From Ahniella affigens (GTDB taxonomy: Bacteria > Pseudomonadota > Gammaproteobacteria > Xanthomonadales > Ahniellaceae): a DNA stretch of 64,000 bases. The notes under the pieces are model-generated. The model had not been told where the DNA came from and did no database searches. It saw nothing but the letters and a program-made list of their open reading frames with translations. This document shows, one piece after another, positions 8,284 to 17,471 of this stretch. The translations under genes were made by a program, and so were the position numbers. The stretch covers positions 5,053,001 through 5,117,000 of the forward strand of contig NZ_CP027860.1 in NCBI RefSeq assembly GCF_003015185.1. Direction: 5' to 3'. Every line of letters starts with the position of its first letter. Position 1 is the first letter of the stretch.

Positions 8284-9504
8284 TCAGTCTGGCGAACGGG
8301 CATTGGCGTCAAGTTGGGTTCGGCCGCCTGCTGCATCGACCCGCCAGAGGGCCCCTGCTTCGTACAACGCGGCTTCGGGCAGTTGTTCCGCGTGATCAAT
8401 GTCGAGACGCAGCAACCGGCCTGATTGCTCCAACCCAATATGCGGCACGATGGTGTGGCCGATGGCCAGTCGTTTGGCCCCATAGGTGGCAAGGACCTGT
8501 TCCAGGTGCGCCTTGGGGTCAGACTCCCGCACAAACATCGGATCATCGGGCAGCGCCATACCGCGATACCACGTGACGCCCAGCTCGCCGAGCACGACAG
8601 CTGCTTCAGGTGGCAAGAACTGCAAGTCCGTAAAGAGATGCGGCCGTGCGATCCGATTCGCTTCGGCCAAGTTGAGTCCCGCACTCAGGAACGCGTGACT
8701 GATCCCGCCATGCACGAGCAAGTGATCGCCAATGCGGGCAATCACATTCTTGCTCGCGAGCCAGCCGCCCAATACAGACTGTGCGCCATAGAGCTTGTGC
8801 TGACCTTCCGCACCCAGTGCGCTTGCGAACGCCACCTGCCGAGGTGCCCAGTATTTGCTGCGCCCCGACAGCAGCATGTGTTCGTGATTGCCCAGAATCA
8901 GATGCAGTCCGCCGCCGGCCGCCGTGGCTTCGGCGTCCAGTCGATAGAGCAGCCACAGCAGCGCCGTACTCTGTTCGCCACGATCAACTTGGTCACCGAC
9001 CAATGCGACATGATCCTTGCCGTACTGCCAGTGCAGGGATGCATCGATGACATCGGTTGCCTGCAGCAGTGCAACCGACTTGTCGAACTGTCCTTCCAGA
9101 TCCGAGAGCATCAGTAGGCGATCTGGGTTCCGATCAACTTCCGCCGTCGCAGGACCAGGATTCGACCGCAAATCCACTTCGAAGGTCGTGTGTGCGGCGT
9201 TGTCGACGCGAACCACAATCCGGGGTAGCGGTTCTGCGGGCAAGGTTTCAGACACCACGTGCCACACGCCGTCACGCTGGACTGTATCCATCACAAGGAA
9301 GCCCTGCTCACTTCGAAATACATGCGGGCCTTCTTGCTGCAGTCCCGGAATGGCCATTGCGGGCGCGGTGACCGGGGCTTGTCTGGATTCGTTATCCTGG
9401 GCTTGCGCCGCGCCGACCAACAATCCACAAAGCAGCAGAGTCACGCAGAGAATCGGGCTTTGACAAGCCTTGGAACCAGGTCGGATCGTGATGTGCATTC
9501 GCAT
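8284..9504 (-). CDS. Exported calcineurin-like metallophosphoesterase
   Basis: The 406-residue protein starts best at ATG 9504 (GAGGG site) and has a signal peptide ending GAAQAQ. Metallophosphoesterase motifs are in order: SDLEGQF (about residue 134), GDQVDRG (170-176), GNHEH (205-209), and LLVHGG further on. The first motif has Glu where many relatives have the metal-binding His (DxH); the same variation is known in a subgroup of bacterial phosphoesterases with SDxEG. It probably hydrolyses phosphoesters in the periplasm with two metal ions. Substrate is unknown. Confidence 0.8.
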   Translation of the reverse strand: MRMHITIRPGSKACQSPILCVTLLLCGLLVGAAQAQDNESRQAPVTAPAMAIPGLQQEGPHVFRSEQGFLVMDTVQRDGVWHVVSETLPAEPLPRIVVRVDNAAHTTFEVDLRSNPGPATAEVDRNPDRLLMLSDLEGQFDKSVALLQATDVIDASLHWQYGKDHVALVGDQVDRGEQSTALLWLLYRLDAEATAAGGGLHLILGNHEHMLLSGRSKYWAPRQVAFASALGAEGQHKLYGAQSVLGGWLASKNVIARIGDHLLVHGGISHAFLSAGLNLAEANRIARPHLFTDLQFLPPEAAVVLGELGVTWYRGMALPDDPMFVRESDPKAHLEQVLATYGAKRLAIGHTIVPHIGLEQSGRLLRLDIDHAEQLPEAALYEAGALWRVDAAGGRTQLDANARSPD

Positions 9505-9684
9505 GCGGCGGCCCTCAGCGTGGCGGTGATCCGCCATTGAAGCGCGTCACACGCGCGCTGTCCAATCTCCGCCTCGGGACCCAAGGCGCCGGTGCGAGCG
9601 GCCCCCGAGTTGGTGGCCGCAGCGCCCTTCGGGTCAACGCCGCGTGCTAGCCTTCTGGTTCGATCACTTTTGCGGGAAACAGTC

Positions 9685-11400
9685 ATGCTTGCGATCGGTA
9701 TTCGTTCGGTCCCATTTGGCGCCTTCAGGCGCTTCAGTGCCTACCCATTGCTGACGCTCACCGTCCTTCTTGCGGCCTGCGCCAGCCAACCGAAACAGAC
9801 CGCCACATTGGCCATGGCGAGCGAAACGCCAAGTGAGCCAATCGTTTTTCTGGAAGACGCCGCTGCGTCGCAAGCGGCTTCCGCATGTGGCATCAGCGTC
9901 GCCGCTGGCACCGGTGCGCCCGCACCGCCCGAGGCAACAGCCAGCGCCGCAGCGGATCCGGTGTTCGGGCTCGGAAAATGGATCGCGGGGTTGATCCTCT
10001 CGCAAGCCAAATCGGTGGCGACGCGCGAGCTCGGTTGGGATCAGGAATACAACCGCTTTCTGGCGCTATCCAGTCAGCTCAACGAGATCAATACGCGCTT
10101 GAATGCGCTCGATGCCCGCATGGATCGTCTGACTGAGTTGCTGGAGACGATTGACCTGCGCCGCGTCAAGTCGGAGTACCACCGCGATTTTGTCCAACCA
10201 GTCTTCATTGGCACGACGGCGTTGAATCAGCTGGCTTGCCGCGAGGCCGCGCTGAATCGCGCGCGCCTGCTCGATCGGGATGTGCAGATGGCGCTCAACC
10301 AGCGCAATATCGCGCTGGATCAGTTCAAGCAAGAGTGTCGCAGCAACAATGATTTCTATAGCATTCCCGCAAGCCTCACCGAGCGACTGAGTTCCTCTGG
10401 CTCCATTCTCGATAGCTACAAGCGTGCCGTGATCCTGCCGAGGCGATTTCTGGTCGAGCAGGACACCATCGAGTACGAAAGTGTGTTCTATCGCTATCAC
10501 CTGACCCAAGTCACCGCGTTGCGGTTGGCCGCAGAATGCAAGATTCGGAATCGCCCAGACAACGCCGATCCCAACGACCCCGGTCAGGCGAACTTCCGAA
10601 AGGCGTTGGCAAAGTCCCTCTACGAAGACATTGACGGTCCGTTCCGCGTCGCGCGAATGGACCAGGTTGAACAATTCCTACCCACGCCCTTGCCCGAGGG
10701 TCTGGTGTTTGACATCCAAAACAATCTGCTGTGGCTCAACCGCCGTGAGTTCGGCGCGCATCCCTACACGAGCCAGCGTTTGTCCAACCGCGCTGTGAAT
10801 GTGCGACTAACTCGTCGCGGACCCAGCGAAACCGGACCATGGCAGTTCCAGCTTGCCCGATTTGGTGATGTCGAGGCGATGGCGGCACTCGGGCAGGCGC
10901 TGCCAACGGTGCGGCGCGGCGACAGCGGTAGCTCGTTATATCCGGCAACACTGAAGCCCTTTTTGGCAGAGATCGGCCTCGGCCAAGTTGCTGCCGCGAT
11001 TCCGGATTCGGGCGACCTGAGTTTTGCGTGGACCGCCGATGCCGGCCGGCCCATTCGGCGCTGCCACACCCTGGATGCGACGGCCTGCAAGAAGTGGTAC
11101 GACCCGCATGAAAGCCTCGGTCGTATCGCGGCCATCGCCCCAGCCAGTGGCTCCAAACTTCGCCCAAATCCGGATGGGGCTTGGTACGCGCCACAGCAAT
11201 GCCGCCCTAACGAGTGTCGCGATTTCCGTTATGCCAAGTCCGGCGTCATCTCGGTGTGCCGTGATCCCAACGTCACCGATTCGCGGACTCGCTGCGTTGC
11301 TGATCGCGTCTTGGGTGAGTGGCAGGCGCCTGGTCTATACACGTCACGTCCGCGGCCAGAGGATCACTTCTTCGCGTTCCGGTGGTCGAACACGGATTGA
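9685..11400 (+). CDS. Large lipoprotein with coiled coil, unknown function
   Basis: The start is ATG 9685, which puts a lipoprotein signal first (LTVLLAACASQ, lipid cysteine at residue 32); an upstream in-frame start would not give a signal peptide. The 571-residue protein has a Gly/Ala-rich hydrophobic segment near 90-115, then a heptad-like helix (LNEINTRLNALDARMDRLTE, residues about 131-150). A C-terminal region from about 350 has LWLNRREFG and several Cys (CHTLDATACKK, CRPNECRDF, CRDPNVTDSRTRC). The C-terminal part vaguely resembles DUF1566-type domains, but I cannot assign it. Confidence 0.65.
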   Translation: MLAIGIRSVPFGAFRRFSAYPLLTLTVLLAACASQPKQTATLAMASETPSEPIVFLEDAAASQAASACGISVAAGTGAPAPPEATASAAADPVFGLGKWIAGLILSQAKSVATRELGWDQEYNRFLALSSQLNEINTRLNALDARMDRLTELLETIDLRRVKSEYHRDFVQPVFIGTTALNQLACREAALNRARLLDRDVQMALNQRNIALDQFKQECRSNNDFYSIPASLTERLSSSGSILDSYKRAVILPRRFLVEQDTIEYESVFYRYHLTQVTALRLAAECKIRNRPDNADPNDPGQANFRKALAKSLYEDIDGPFRVARMDQVEQFLPTPLPEGLVFDIQNNLLWLNRREFGAHPYTSQRLSNRAVNVRLTRRGPSETGPWQFQLARFGDVEAMAALGQALPTVRRGDSGSSLYPATLKPFLAEIGLGQVAAAIPDSGDLSFAWTADAGRPIRRCHTLDATACKKWYDPHESLGRIAAIAPASGSKLRPNPDGAWYAPQQCRPNECRDFRYAKSGVISVCRDPNVTDSRTRCVADRVLGEWQAPGLYTSRPRPEDHFFAFRWSNTD

Positions 11401-11432
11401 TCCGCCCGCGCCACTTTGATCTGGCGTGAACA

Positions 11433-11464
11433 CACTCGCCGCCCGATGATCCAGGCGGCGAGTG
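11433..11464. terminator. Strong hairpin between convergent genes
   Basis: CACTCGCCGCC and GGCGGCGAGTG form a perfect 11-bp stem around a 10-base loop, midway between the ends of the lipoprotein gene (11400) and the protease gene (11503). Its position suits a bidirectional terminator. There is no long U-run. Confidence 0.6.
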
Positions 11465-11502
11465 GTGCGTCTTGATGACCCAGTCGCGCAAACGTTTGCT
11501 GC

Positions 11503-12723
11503 TTACGGGAACGCTGACTTGAAGTAGCTGATCGCATCGAGCACTTGCGGGGTGATGCGCCGATACGCATTCGGAAACTCGACGCCCGGGCTGCACGTCG
11601 TGCAGCTATGCGTGCTGGCCACGCCGAACACCACCTTCTTGTTGCCGCCGAAAATGTCGGTAAACAGACCCGAGCCAGAATGCCCGCCGCTGGAATCGCA
11701 GTTCACCGTCAGACGGGTGTTCCAATTGTCGCTGTCTTTGCTGCCAAAGCCGCCGATCTCACAGTTGTTGATGTCTTGATAAGCCCAACCTTGCTCGCAG
11801 TTCGCGGGCGCCGCGCTGAGGTCGCAAGCCGGGTAGCCGCGATTGAAGCAACGGCCGTCACCCAGGTCATGATCGGCGCAGAAATCCTGCAAGGCCGCGT
11901 CAGTCATGGCGTAGTAACCGAGCCACCCAGTCGTATTGCCGGGCGACGTGCCGAGTACCATGATGCCGTAGTCGTGCGGCCATGGATTGGTGGGCTCGGT
12001 GCGGAAGGCCTCGGGCGTGAAGTACCAGATGGCGGTGTGTGCACCGTAAGGCTCGCAGCTCGCGTTGGCGCATTCGCCTTCGCGACCAGGCCGGAACCGT
12101 GTGCCGTTGAGTGAGACCCATGACGCATCGTCGCGGTCGTAAAGACAATGTGCGGCGGTCAGCACGATGTTGTGCGCAATCAAGGTGCCCGAGCAACCGG
12201 AGTTCCTGCCGCCACCTAGCTGGCCCTGGGCGCGAAACGGATAGGTCGTGTTGTCAAATCGACGGGTGCGCGTGTCAACACCGTTGCTCAAGCCCTTCTC
12301 GACCACCGACGGCTCAATGACGGGTTTGGCCGTTCCCTCGGACCCCATGTTGGCGCCCTGTTGTTCCAAATAGCGGTGCAACTGGTGCGCCAATTGCTTC
12401 GGCATGTCCACCCGGTATTCGAATCCCGTCTGCAGATTCACCGCACGCCACGCATTTTGATCAACGACGCGATTGCGATCTCCGGCATCGAGACGCTTGC
12501 CCCGACCAGGCATGGCATCGATGTCCGCGACACCGGCCCATGTCCAAACGTCGCTGAGCGGGGCGTGGGCTTTGCCTGTATCCGATATAGCGCGACCCAG
12601 GTCGATTGTCAGATTGGTCCCGAATGCGGGCGCGCGGCTGACGTTCTGGTCCGCCGCCGCGTGCGCCGCGGCGATGCTCATCATGCCGAGCGCGCAAGCG
12701 ACGGCAAACACTTTCTTGTTCAT
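11503..12723 (-). CDS. Secreted trypsin/V8-like serine endopeptidase
   Basis: ATG 12723 follows a strong GGAGG site and opens a signal peptide (MNKKVFAVACALGMMSI...AHA). The 406-residue protein has an N-terminal pro-region to about 165 and then a chymotrypsin-fold domain. The catalytic triad is visible: His192 in LTAAHCLYD, Asp251 in PHDYGIMVLG, Ser349 in GGHSGSGLF. The GGHSGSG form and the DYGIMVL strand are closest to glutamyl endopeptidase (V8) relatives. Several Cys pairs suggest disulfides, in line with export. It ends FKSAFP and lacks the GFE tail seen on other exported proteins here. Confidence 0.85.
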   Translation of the reverse strand: MNKKVFAVACALGMMSIAAAHAAADQNVSRAPAFGTNLTIDLGRAISDTGKAHAPLSDVWTWAGVADIDAMPGRGKRLDAGDRNRVVDQNAWRAVNLQTGFEYRVDMPKQLAHQLHRYLEQQGANMGSEGTAKPVIEPSVVEKGLSNGVDTRTRRFDNTTYPFRAQGQLGGGRNSGCSGTLIAHNIVLTAAHCLYDRDDASWVSLNGTRFRPGREGECANASCEPYGAHTAIWYFTPEAFRTEPTNPWPHDYGIMVLGTSPGNTTGWLGYYAMTDAALQDFCADHDLGDGRCFNRGYPACDLSAAPANCEQGWAYQDINNCEIGGFGSKDSDNWNTRLTVNCDSSGGHSGSGLFTDIFGGNKKVVFGVASTHSCTTCSPGVEFPNAYRRITPQVLDAISYFKSAFP

Positions 12724-12993
12724 GATCTCCTCCAAGTAGGGTATGTAATGGTTCTCAAGCACATCGATGAACGCCGATGGTGAGAGAGCATCCGTATTTC
12801 CGGGCTCACTTGGACATACGCGTTGCCATTAAGACAGAGATCACGTTGGTGGAAATATTTGTGCTGCCGGGTGAAGTTTGCAAGCGCGGGCACGCGGCGT
12901 CGCACACCGAATAGCGTGTGCGACGATTCTTTGTGCAGACATTCAATCAGCGTTGATTGCGAAAGGACGAAGCGTTCGATTTGATCGAGCGTG

Positions 12994-15420
12994 TCATAGT
13001 GCCCCGCAAGCCGACATGTTTTGCGGCGGTGCATACGCGATGCGCTGGCCGTTTGCATCGCGCCAAGGCAGCGGCTCAAACGGTTGAAAGCCGGCAGGCG
13101 GCTCGGTCGGAATGCCCTGCGCGTCGATCGCCTGTTTGACGTAGCCGAGTGACCCGTCGGTCGGTGTGCGCTGCAACCATAACGCGTCGTCGTCGCGCCC
13201 GGGCGCAATGTAGTGGCGCGCGTTGGTCAGCCAGCTGAGCTGGCGAAACTCATCCTGCACGATGCTGCGCGCCTCGCCCTCTGGCAAGTAGTGCAGCAAG
13301 TAGCAACGGGCTACCGTGGCATCGCGCAGAAAACGCGGATCCTGCTTGGTTGCCAACTGGAATAGTTGCGCACAGGCCGTCTCGATATCGGCCCGATCAC
13401 GGGTCATGGCACTGATTCGGCAGTAAGCGCCCAAGCGGTGCAACAGACTGTCGCCGAGACTCGCATAGGCCGAGCGCGCAAGAAACGCGGTGGTGATCGC
13501 GTCTGTCGGCGCCAGCTTGCTCTTGACGCGCGCCGCCAAATCCAAGGCAGCCGGCAACACTTCTGGATAGGTTTGCTCGAATCGCGCCTTCTGACTCGCA
13601 GCCAGAACGATGGCATCCCATTCCGGCCGGAAAATCGGATTGCCCGGTTCACTTTGGATGCTATCGGGCAGTTGCAATAGGTCGGCGACAGCATTGTCGG
13701 GCGCCCGATTCGCAAAGTCCCGACGCGCACTGAGGCAAGGTTCGACGTCGACGTTGCAGAATTTCGCGACGACATAGAATTCCCATTCCTCGCGCCGACG
13801 ACTCATGGCCTGCTCGAACAGTTGTTGCGCGGGCATGACCTTGGGCGGGGTCGCACCATTGATCTGTTCGTTGACCACATACAGATCGAATTGTTGGACG
13901 ACCGTGGCGTAGCCGCCCGGTGATCGCCTATTCGCGGCCGTGATCAAACCCAGAACGCTGGCATCGGCTGCGAAGGCGTCAACATGGTGCTGCAGCAGCC
14001 GACTGTCTCGATAGTAGACGAATCGATCGTGCAGCCTTTGTAGGCGCTCGTGCTGAAATCCCAGCGCATCTGGTTGCAGCAGCCCTTGCTCGATGCCCGC
14101 GAGGACTCGGTCCTGAATTGCCTTATTCTCGTCGCCGTCGCCTAAGAACATCCAGTCGAACACCGATCGCGGGCACCGGCCCGCGGCCATGCACGGTGAC
14201 ACGGGGACCAGCACGTCGGCATCGTAGTTCAACATCGGTATCGGCAGAATCGCGCTGTCGCTCTCAAGCGCCATGGCGGCGATTTGCCAAGTGGTTTGAT
14301 CCAAAGCCCGCTGCTGGGTCCACATCCAGCCGAAGGTTCCGGCGAGTCCGACGCCCGCGAGCAGCAACGCGCCACTGAGGGATGCCAGCGCAGGCTCTCG
14401 CCGAAGCCAACGCATAGCCCGTTCGGCGATACCCGGTCGACGTGCGCTGATGTCGAGTCCTGCCTGAAAGCGCCGCAGGTCATCCAGCATGACCGCGGCG
14501 GTCTCGTAACGATCTTCCTGCCGCCAAGCCATGGCTTTGGCACAGATCGCAGCAAGATCGGCCGGCATGCCAGCGATGTGCTGCAGCGGTTCGACGTTTC
14601 CGGCCAGCACTCGTTGCATGATGGTACGGGCATCGCCGCTACCATGCGCCGAGCGGCCGCTGACGAGGCGGTACAAGATGGCGCCGAGCGCGTAGACATC
14701 GGTGCTCCGCGACAGGCGAAACTCTTTGATCAGTACTTGCTCTGGCGCCATAAAGCCGGGTGTCCCCGACACTTCTTGGGCGAGCACTTGCCCACGTTCA
14801 TCCATGGGTCGCGCCAGGCCGAAGTCGGCAACCAGTGGTTGACCGTGCTCGTCGATCAGAATGTTGGCCGGTTTCAGGTCGAGATGAAGGAGCCCTAGCC
14901 GATGGGCATAGTCGATGGCCTCAGTGATCGGAATCATCAACTGCAGCGCTTCCTTCGGCGCCAGAGCGCCAAGGCGACAGCGATGGGCGAGTGTTTCACC
15001 GCGCGCCAAGGGCATGCTGAGAAAATCGATACCCGCATGACTGCCGACTTCCAATACGGGCAGAATGTTTGGGTGGTTCAACGTGGCGGCGTGGCGTGCC
15101 TCGGTCAGGAAGCGCTCGCGTGAGCCCGCCAGACTCAGCGCCGTTGGGCCGAGCAACTTCAGGGCCACCTCTCGATTCAGCGACTTCTGCAACGCCCGGT
15201 AAACGAGACCCATGCCGCCCTGGCCGATCAATTCCAACAATTGATAAGCGCCAAAATCAGCCTGCGTCGGATCACTGAGATCCGGCAGGATCATTGGGTC
15301 CCATGTGTCGTCTGATTTTGCCAGGGACAAAATCGACGCGAGTCGGAGGGCGTCAAGTGGGTGCTTGAGGTCTTGCGTGTCCAAGGCCGCGGTCGGGTGG
15401 ATGGACGGATTAGAATTCAT
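12994..15420 (-). CDS. Membrane Ser/Thr protein kinase with periplasmic C-terminal domain
   Basis: The 808-residue protein starts at ATG 15420 behind an AGGA site. A PknB-type kinase domain spans about 57-320: GQGGMG loop (67-72), VALKLL lysine (88), DLKPAN with the catalytic Asp at 181, DFG (199-201), APE (226-228). The residue before the catalytic Asp is Leu (HLD, not HRD), so it is a non-RD type kinase that may not need activation-loop phosphorylation. One membrane helix follows (about 346-366). The remaining 430 residues would be periplasmic; no known sensor fold was recognised. It diverges from the ECF sigma gene at 15574. Confidence 0.88.
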   Translation of the reverse strand: MNSNPSIHPTAALDTQDLKHPLDALRLASILSLAKSDDTWDPMILPDLSDPTQADFGAYQLLELIGQGGMGLVYRALQKSLNREVALKLLGPTALSLAGSRERFLTEARHAATLNHPNILPVLEVGSHAGIDFLSMPLARGETLAHRCRLGALAPKEALQLMIPITEAIDYAHRLGLLHLDLKPANILIDEHGQPLVADFGLARPMDERGQVLAQEVSGTPGFMAPEQVLIKEFRLSRSTDVYALGAILYRLVSGRSAHGSGDARTIMQRVLAGNVEPLQHIAGMPADLAAICAKAMAWRQEDRYETAAVMLDDLRRFQAGLDISARRPGIAERAMRWLRREPALASLSGALLLAGVGLAGTFGWMWTQQRALDQTTWQIAAMALESDSAILPIPMLNYDADVLVPVSPCMAAGRCPRSVFDWMFLGDGDENKAIQDRVLAGIEQGLLQPDALGFQHERLQRLHDRFVYYRDSRLLQHHVDAFAADASVLGLITAANRRSPGGYATVVQQFDLYVVNEQINGATPPKVMPAQQLFEQAMSRRREEWEFYVVAKFCNVDVEPCLSARRDFANRAPDNAVADLLQLPDSIQSEPGNPIFRPEWDAIVLAASQKARFEQTYPEVLPAALDLAARVKSKLAPTDAITTAFLARSAYASLGDSLLHRLGAYCRISAMTRDRADIETACAQLFQLATKQDPRFLRDATVARCYLLHYLPEGEARSIVQDEFRQLSWLTNARHYIAPGRDDDALWLQRTPTDGSLGYVKQAIDAQGIPTEPPAGFQPFEPLPWRDANGQRIAYAPPQNMSACGAL

Positions 15421-15573
15421 GTTGCGATTCCTGAGTGCGACAGCACATTTTCGGTTGCACAGTCTGGATGGTGGCGCCTTGCCTACGGGCCGCCGCATCC
15501 CCTGTATTCAACCTATTACGCCTGACGGTACAAATGTGACAGGATTCGTTGGATTTCTTTACGGGGGCGCCCG
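15421..15573. promoter_or_regulatory. Shared divergent promoter region, kinase/sigma pair
   Basis: These 153 bp separate the starts of the kinase and sigma genes and must hold both promoters. No clear -35/-10 pair or operator was identified. A GGGGG ribosome site lies just before ATG 15574. Confidence 0.4.
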
Positions 15574-16239
15574 ATGCACTTTCCATCCACCCGCTGGAGC
15601 CTCCTGGTTGCTGCTGCCGACCCGGACCAAAGTCGCGTGGCTTGGGAAGCGCTGGCGCGTTCCTATCGCCCAGCGATCGTGGCCTATTTCCGAGCACGTT
15701 TCCGCCCGGAGGTGGCCGAGGATCTCACCCAGCAATTTCTGACGGAGTCGATTGAATCGGCGTGGTGGACACGAGCCGATGCGGGTACCGCCAGCTTTCG
15801 CACCTTTTTGCGAGTGCTACTGCAGCGGTTCGGTGCGCGTCATCATGAGCGCTTCAGCGTGGAACATGATCCGAATTGGCAAGCGGACGATTCCGCCGCC
15901 GAGTCATCGGCGCCTGCGCCTGGGCCAGAGCAGATCTTCGAGTTGCGCTTCGCGCAGATTCTGGTCCACCGTGCAGAGGAACACCTGAAGGCGTCGCTGC
16001 AAGAAGACCCGGCGCAACTCGCGCTGTTGCCCATGCTGTTTGCAGATAGCGGACACGGTGATCTGAAGCAGGTGGCAGAACAACTCAGTCTGACGCCGAA
16101 CACACTTACTCAGCGTCTGAAGCGACTGAGGGTCCGCTTCAAGGCGCAGCTGCGTTCGGAGATCGGGGAGTTGCTGAGCGATCCCGAAAACCTTGATGTC
16201 GAGTTGCAAGGCCTTCTGAGCACGCTTCGACGGGCTTAG
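15574..16239 (+). CDS. ECF-type RNA polymerase sigma factor (kinase-linked type)
   Basis: The 221-residue protein has a sigma-2-like region (about 20-90) with TRWSLL near the start, EDLTQQFL (50-56) and FRTFLRVLL. A sigma-4 helix-turn-helix lies near 163-190 (LKQVAEQLSLTPNTLTQRLK). The TRWSL and EDLTQ motifs are typical of ECF sigmas encoded beside Ser/Thr kinases, for example in planctomycetes. In Xanthomonas and Vibrio, kinase-linked ECF factors (EcfK/PknS, EcfP/PknT) are activated by phosphorylation rather than by an anti-sigma factor. No anti-sigma gene lies nearby. Control by the neighbouring kinase is inference. Confidence 0.82.
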   Translation: MHFPSTRWSLLVAAADPDQSRVAWEALARSYRPAIVAYFRARFRPEVAEDLTQQFLTESIESAWWTRADAGTASFRTFLRVLLQRFGARHHERFSVEHDPNWQADDSAAESSAPAPGPEQIFELRFAQILVHRAEEHLKASLQEDPAQLALLPMLFADSGHGDLKQVAEQLSLTPNTLTQRLKRLRVRFKAQLRSEIGELLSDPENLDVELQGLLSTLRRA

Positions 16240-16397
16240 TATCTTGTCCCGCAAATAGATGAGGGAGATCGGAAGTATTGCGAGCCGACGCATGGCATCT
16301 GGCGGAGCCGAAGTGCTTACTCAGGCGACGACCAGCAGGTCGCATTGGTGCAATCGGCGAGAACGCTATTCGATTCGAGCGCGAGCGGATCTCGCTC

Positions 16398-16649
16398 TCA
16401 GGCAGAGGTGGCAAGGTTGCATCGTGGGCTTCTGATGCGGGCGGCTGTGCAACGTGTCGGTGCGGTGGTCACGCCTGCGCGATCCGAGCTGGTTTCGCTC
16501 GTAGAGCATGACGAGGCGCTCTTGTTCTGCGCAGGTTCACTTGCAATATCGTCGAGGTCCGGCCCTGCCAAGACCGACAGCAGTACGACGACTCCGAGCA
16601 GCAGGACTGCAACGGTGACGAGAGCATTTCGAATCGTGCGATAGGTCAT
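16398..16649 (-). CDS. Small single-pass membrane protein, tentative
   Basis: From ATG 16649 the frame gives 83 residues: MTYRTIRNALVTVAVLLLGV, completing one membrane helix, then a polar Ser/Thr- and Cys-containing tail. The helix preceded by a positive start looks real. There is no good ribosome site and the tail has no recognisable features, so the end of the frame may be non-coding. It lies 184 bp downstream of another small membrane protein gene on the same strand. Confidence 0.35.
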   Translation of the reverse strand: MTYRTIRNALVTVAVLLLGVVVLLSVLAGPDLDDIASEPAQNKSASSCSTSETSSDRAGVTTAPTRCTAARIRSPRCNLATSA

Positions 16650-16833
16650 GAGTTCGGTCAGTAGCGTGATCGGCGAAACGCGCAGGCAGCTTGATTGCGG
16701 GTGGCCTTCCATTCTGCGATCGCGCAGCACGGTCGCCTGGAGTTCGATGCGCCTTGCCAGCAGCGTCTGTGGGTAAGATTCCTGGTCTTGATCCCGACTG
16801 GCTGATCTGGGCAGCAAGGGGCCGCGGTATGGT

Positions 16834-17337
16834 TCAGTCTCGCTCGCTCGGCGTCGACGCCAATGCCTCCCTAAGCATGCGTTTGGCCGTGGCGACCTCC
16901 ATGCAGAACTTCAGCGACATCACGATCAAAACAACGAGTGGCATCAGCAGAACCGCGTGAGGCTGATACCAATGATCAGTAGTGGCGACGTCTCGCTGAC
17001 TCAGGGCAACAATCGTCGTGCAGGTCAGAAAAGCAACCCAGAAGACGGCGGTCAATAGATCCGGAGTGATAGTGACCCGAGCCTCGGACCCTGACTCCGT
17101 CGCGCTGACGACGCCGCGGATGATGGGCAGCGAGTCAGCTCGATAGCGGTAGGCCCGGGTCATCGTGAACGCTGTGTCCGAGACCTCCCCATAGAACCAC
17201 TCATGCGGTCTTGGCGGCTCGCCCAGTGTTGCGAACTGACGCGCCATCGTCATTCGGGGCCCAGTATGGTGGCGCAGCGCGGCTATTGCGGAGTGAATCG
17301 GCAGCGGGGATCGAATAGTGCACCGATAGAACGGCAT
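16834..17337 (-). CDS. Small two-helix membrane protein
   Basis: ATG 17337 has an AGGA site about 8 bases upstream and gives 167 residues. The N-terminal 90 residues look like a soluble beta-rich unit (FYGEVSDTAFTMTRAYRYRA, then SLPIIRGVV). Two membrane helices follow (about 100-115 and 128-145), then a short charged tail. The pattern of a short beta domain before two helices recurs in hypothetical proteins of gammaproteobacteria. Function is unknown. Confidence 0.6.
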   Translation of the reverse strand: MPFYRCTIRSPLPIHSAIAALRHHTGPRMTMARQFATLGEPPRPHEWFYGEVSDTAFTMTRAYRYRADSLPIIRGVVSATESGSEARVTITPDLLTAVFWVAFLTCTTIVALSQRDVATTDHWYQPHAVLLMPLVVLIVMSLKFCMEVATAKRMLREALASTPSERD

Positions 17338-17471
17338 ACGGGTTCCTGAGAGCGCTCTTTGCATTCCCCACCATGGTTGTTGGGTATGTGGGTTGAAACA
17401 AGTGTCGGGGGCCGCCGAGCAAGACCCGTTTGCGCGGATAATTCGACGCCGAATTCATGCTTGCCGGTGAT

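Noticed and set aside
7280-8395. A 371-codon plus-strand frame across a repeat and two genes
   Set aside because: It runs through the palindromic repeat and antisense to the DUF4410 gene. No signal, site or domain supports it.
9592-9684. An earlier start for the large lipoprotein
   Set aside because: It places 31 residues before the lipoprotein signal, which would then not be N-terminal.
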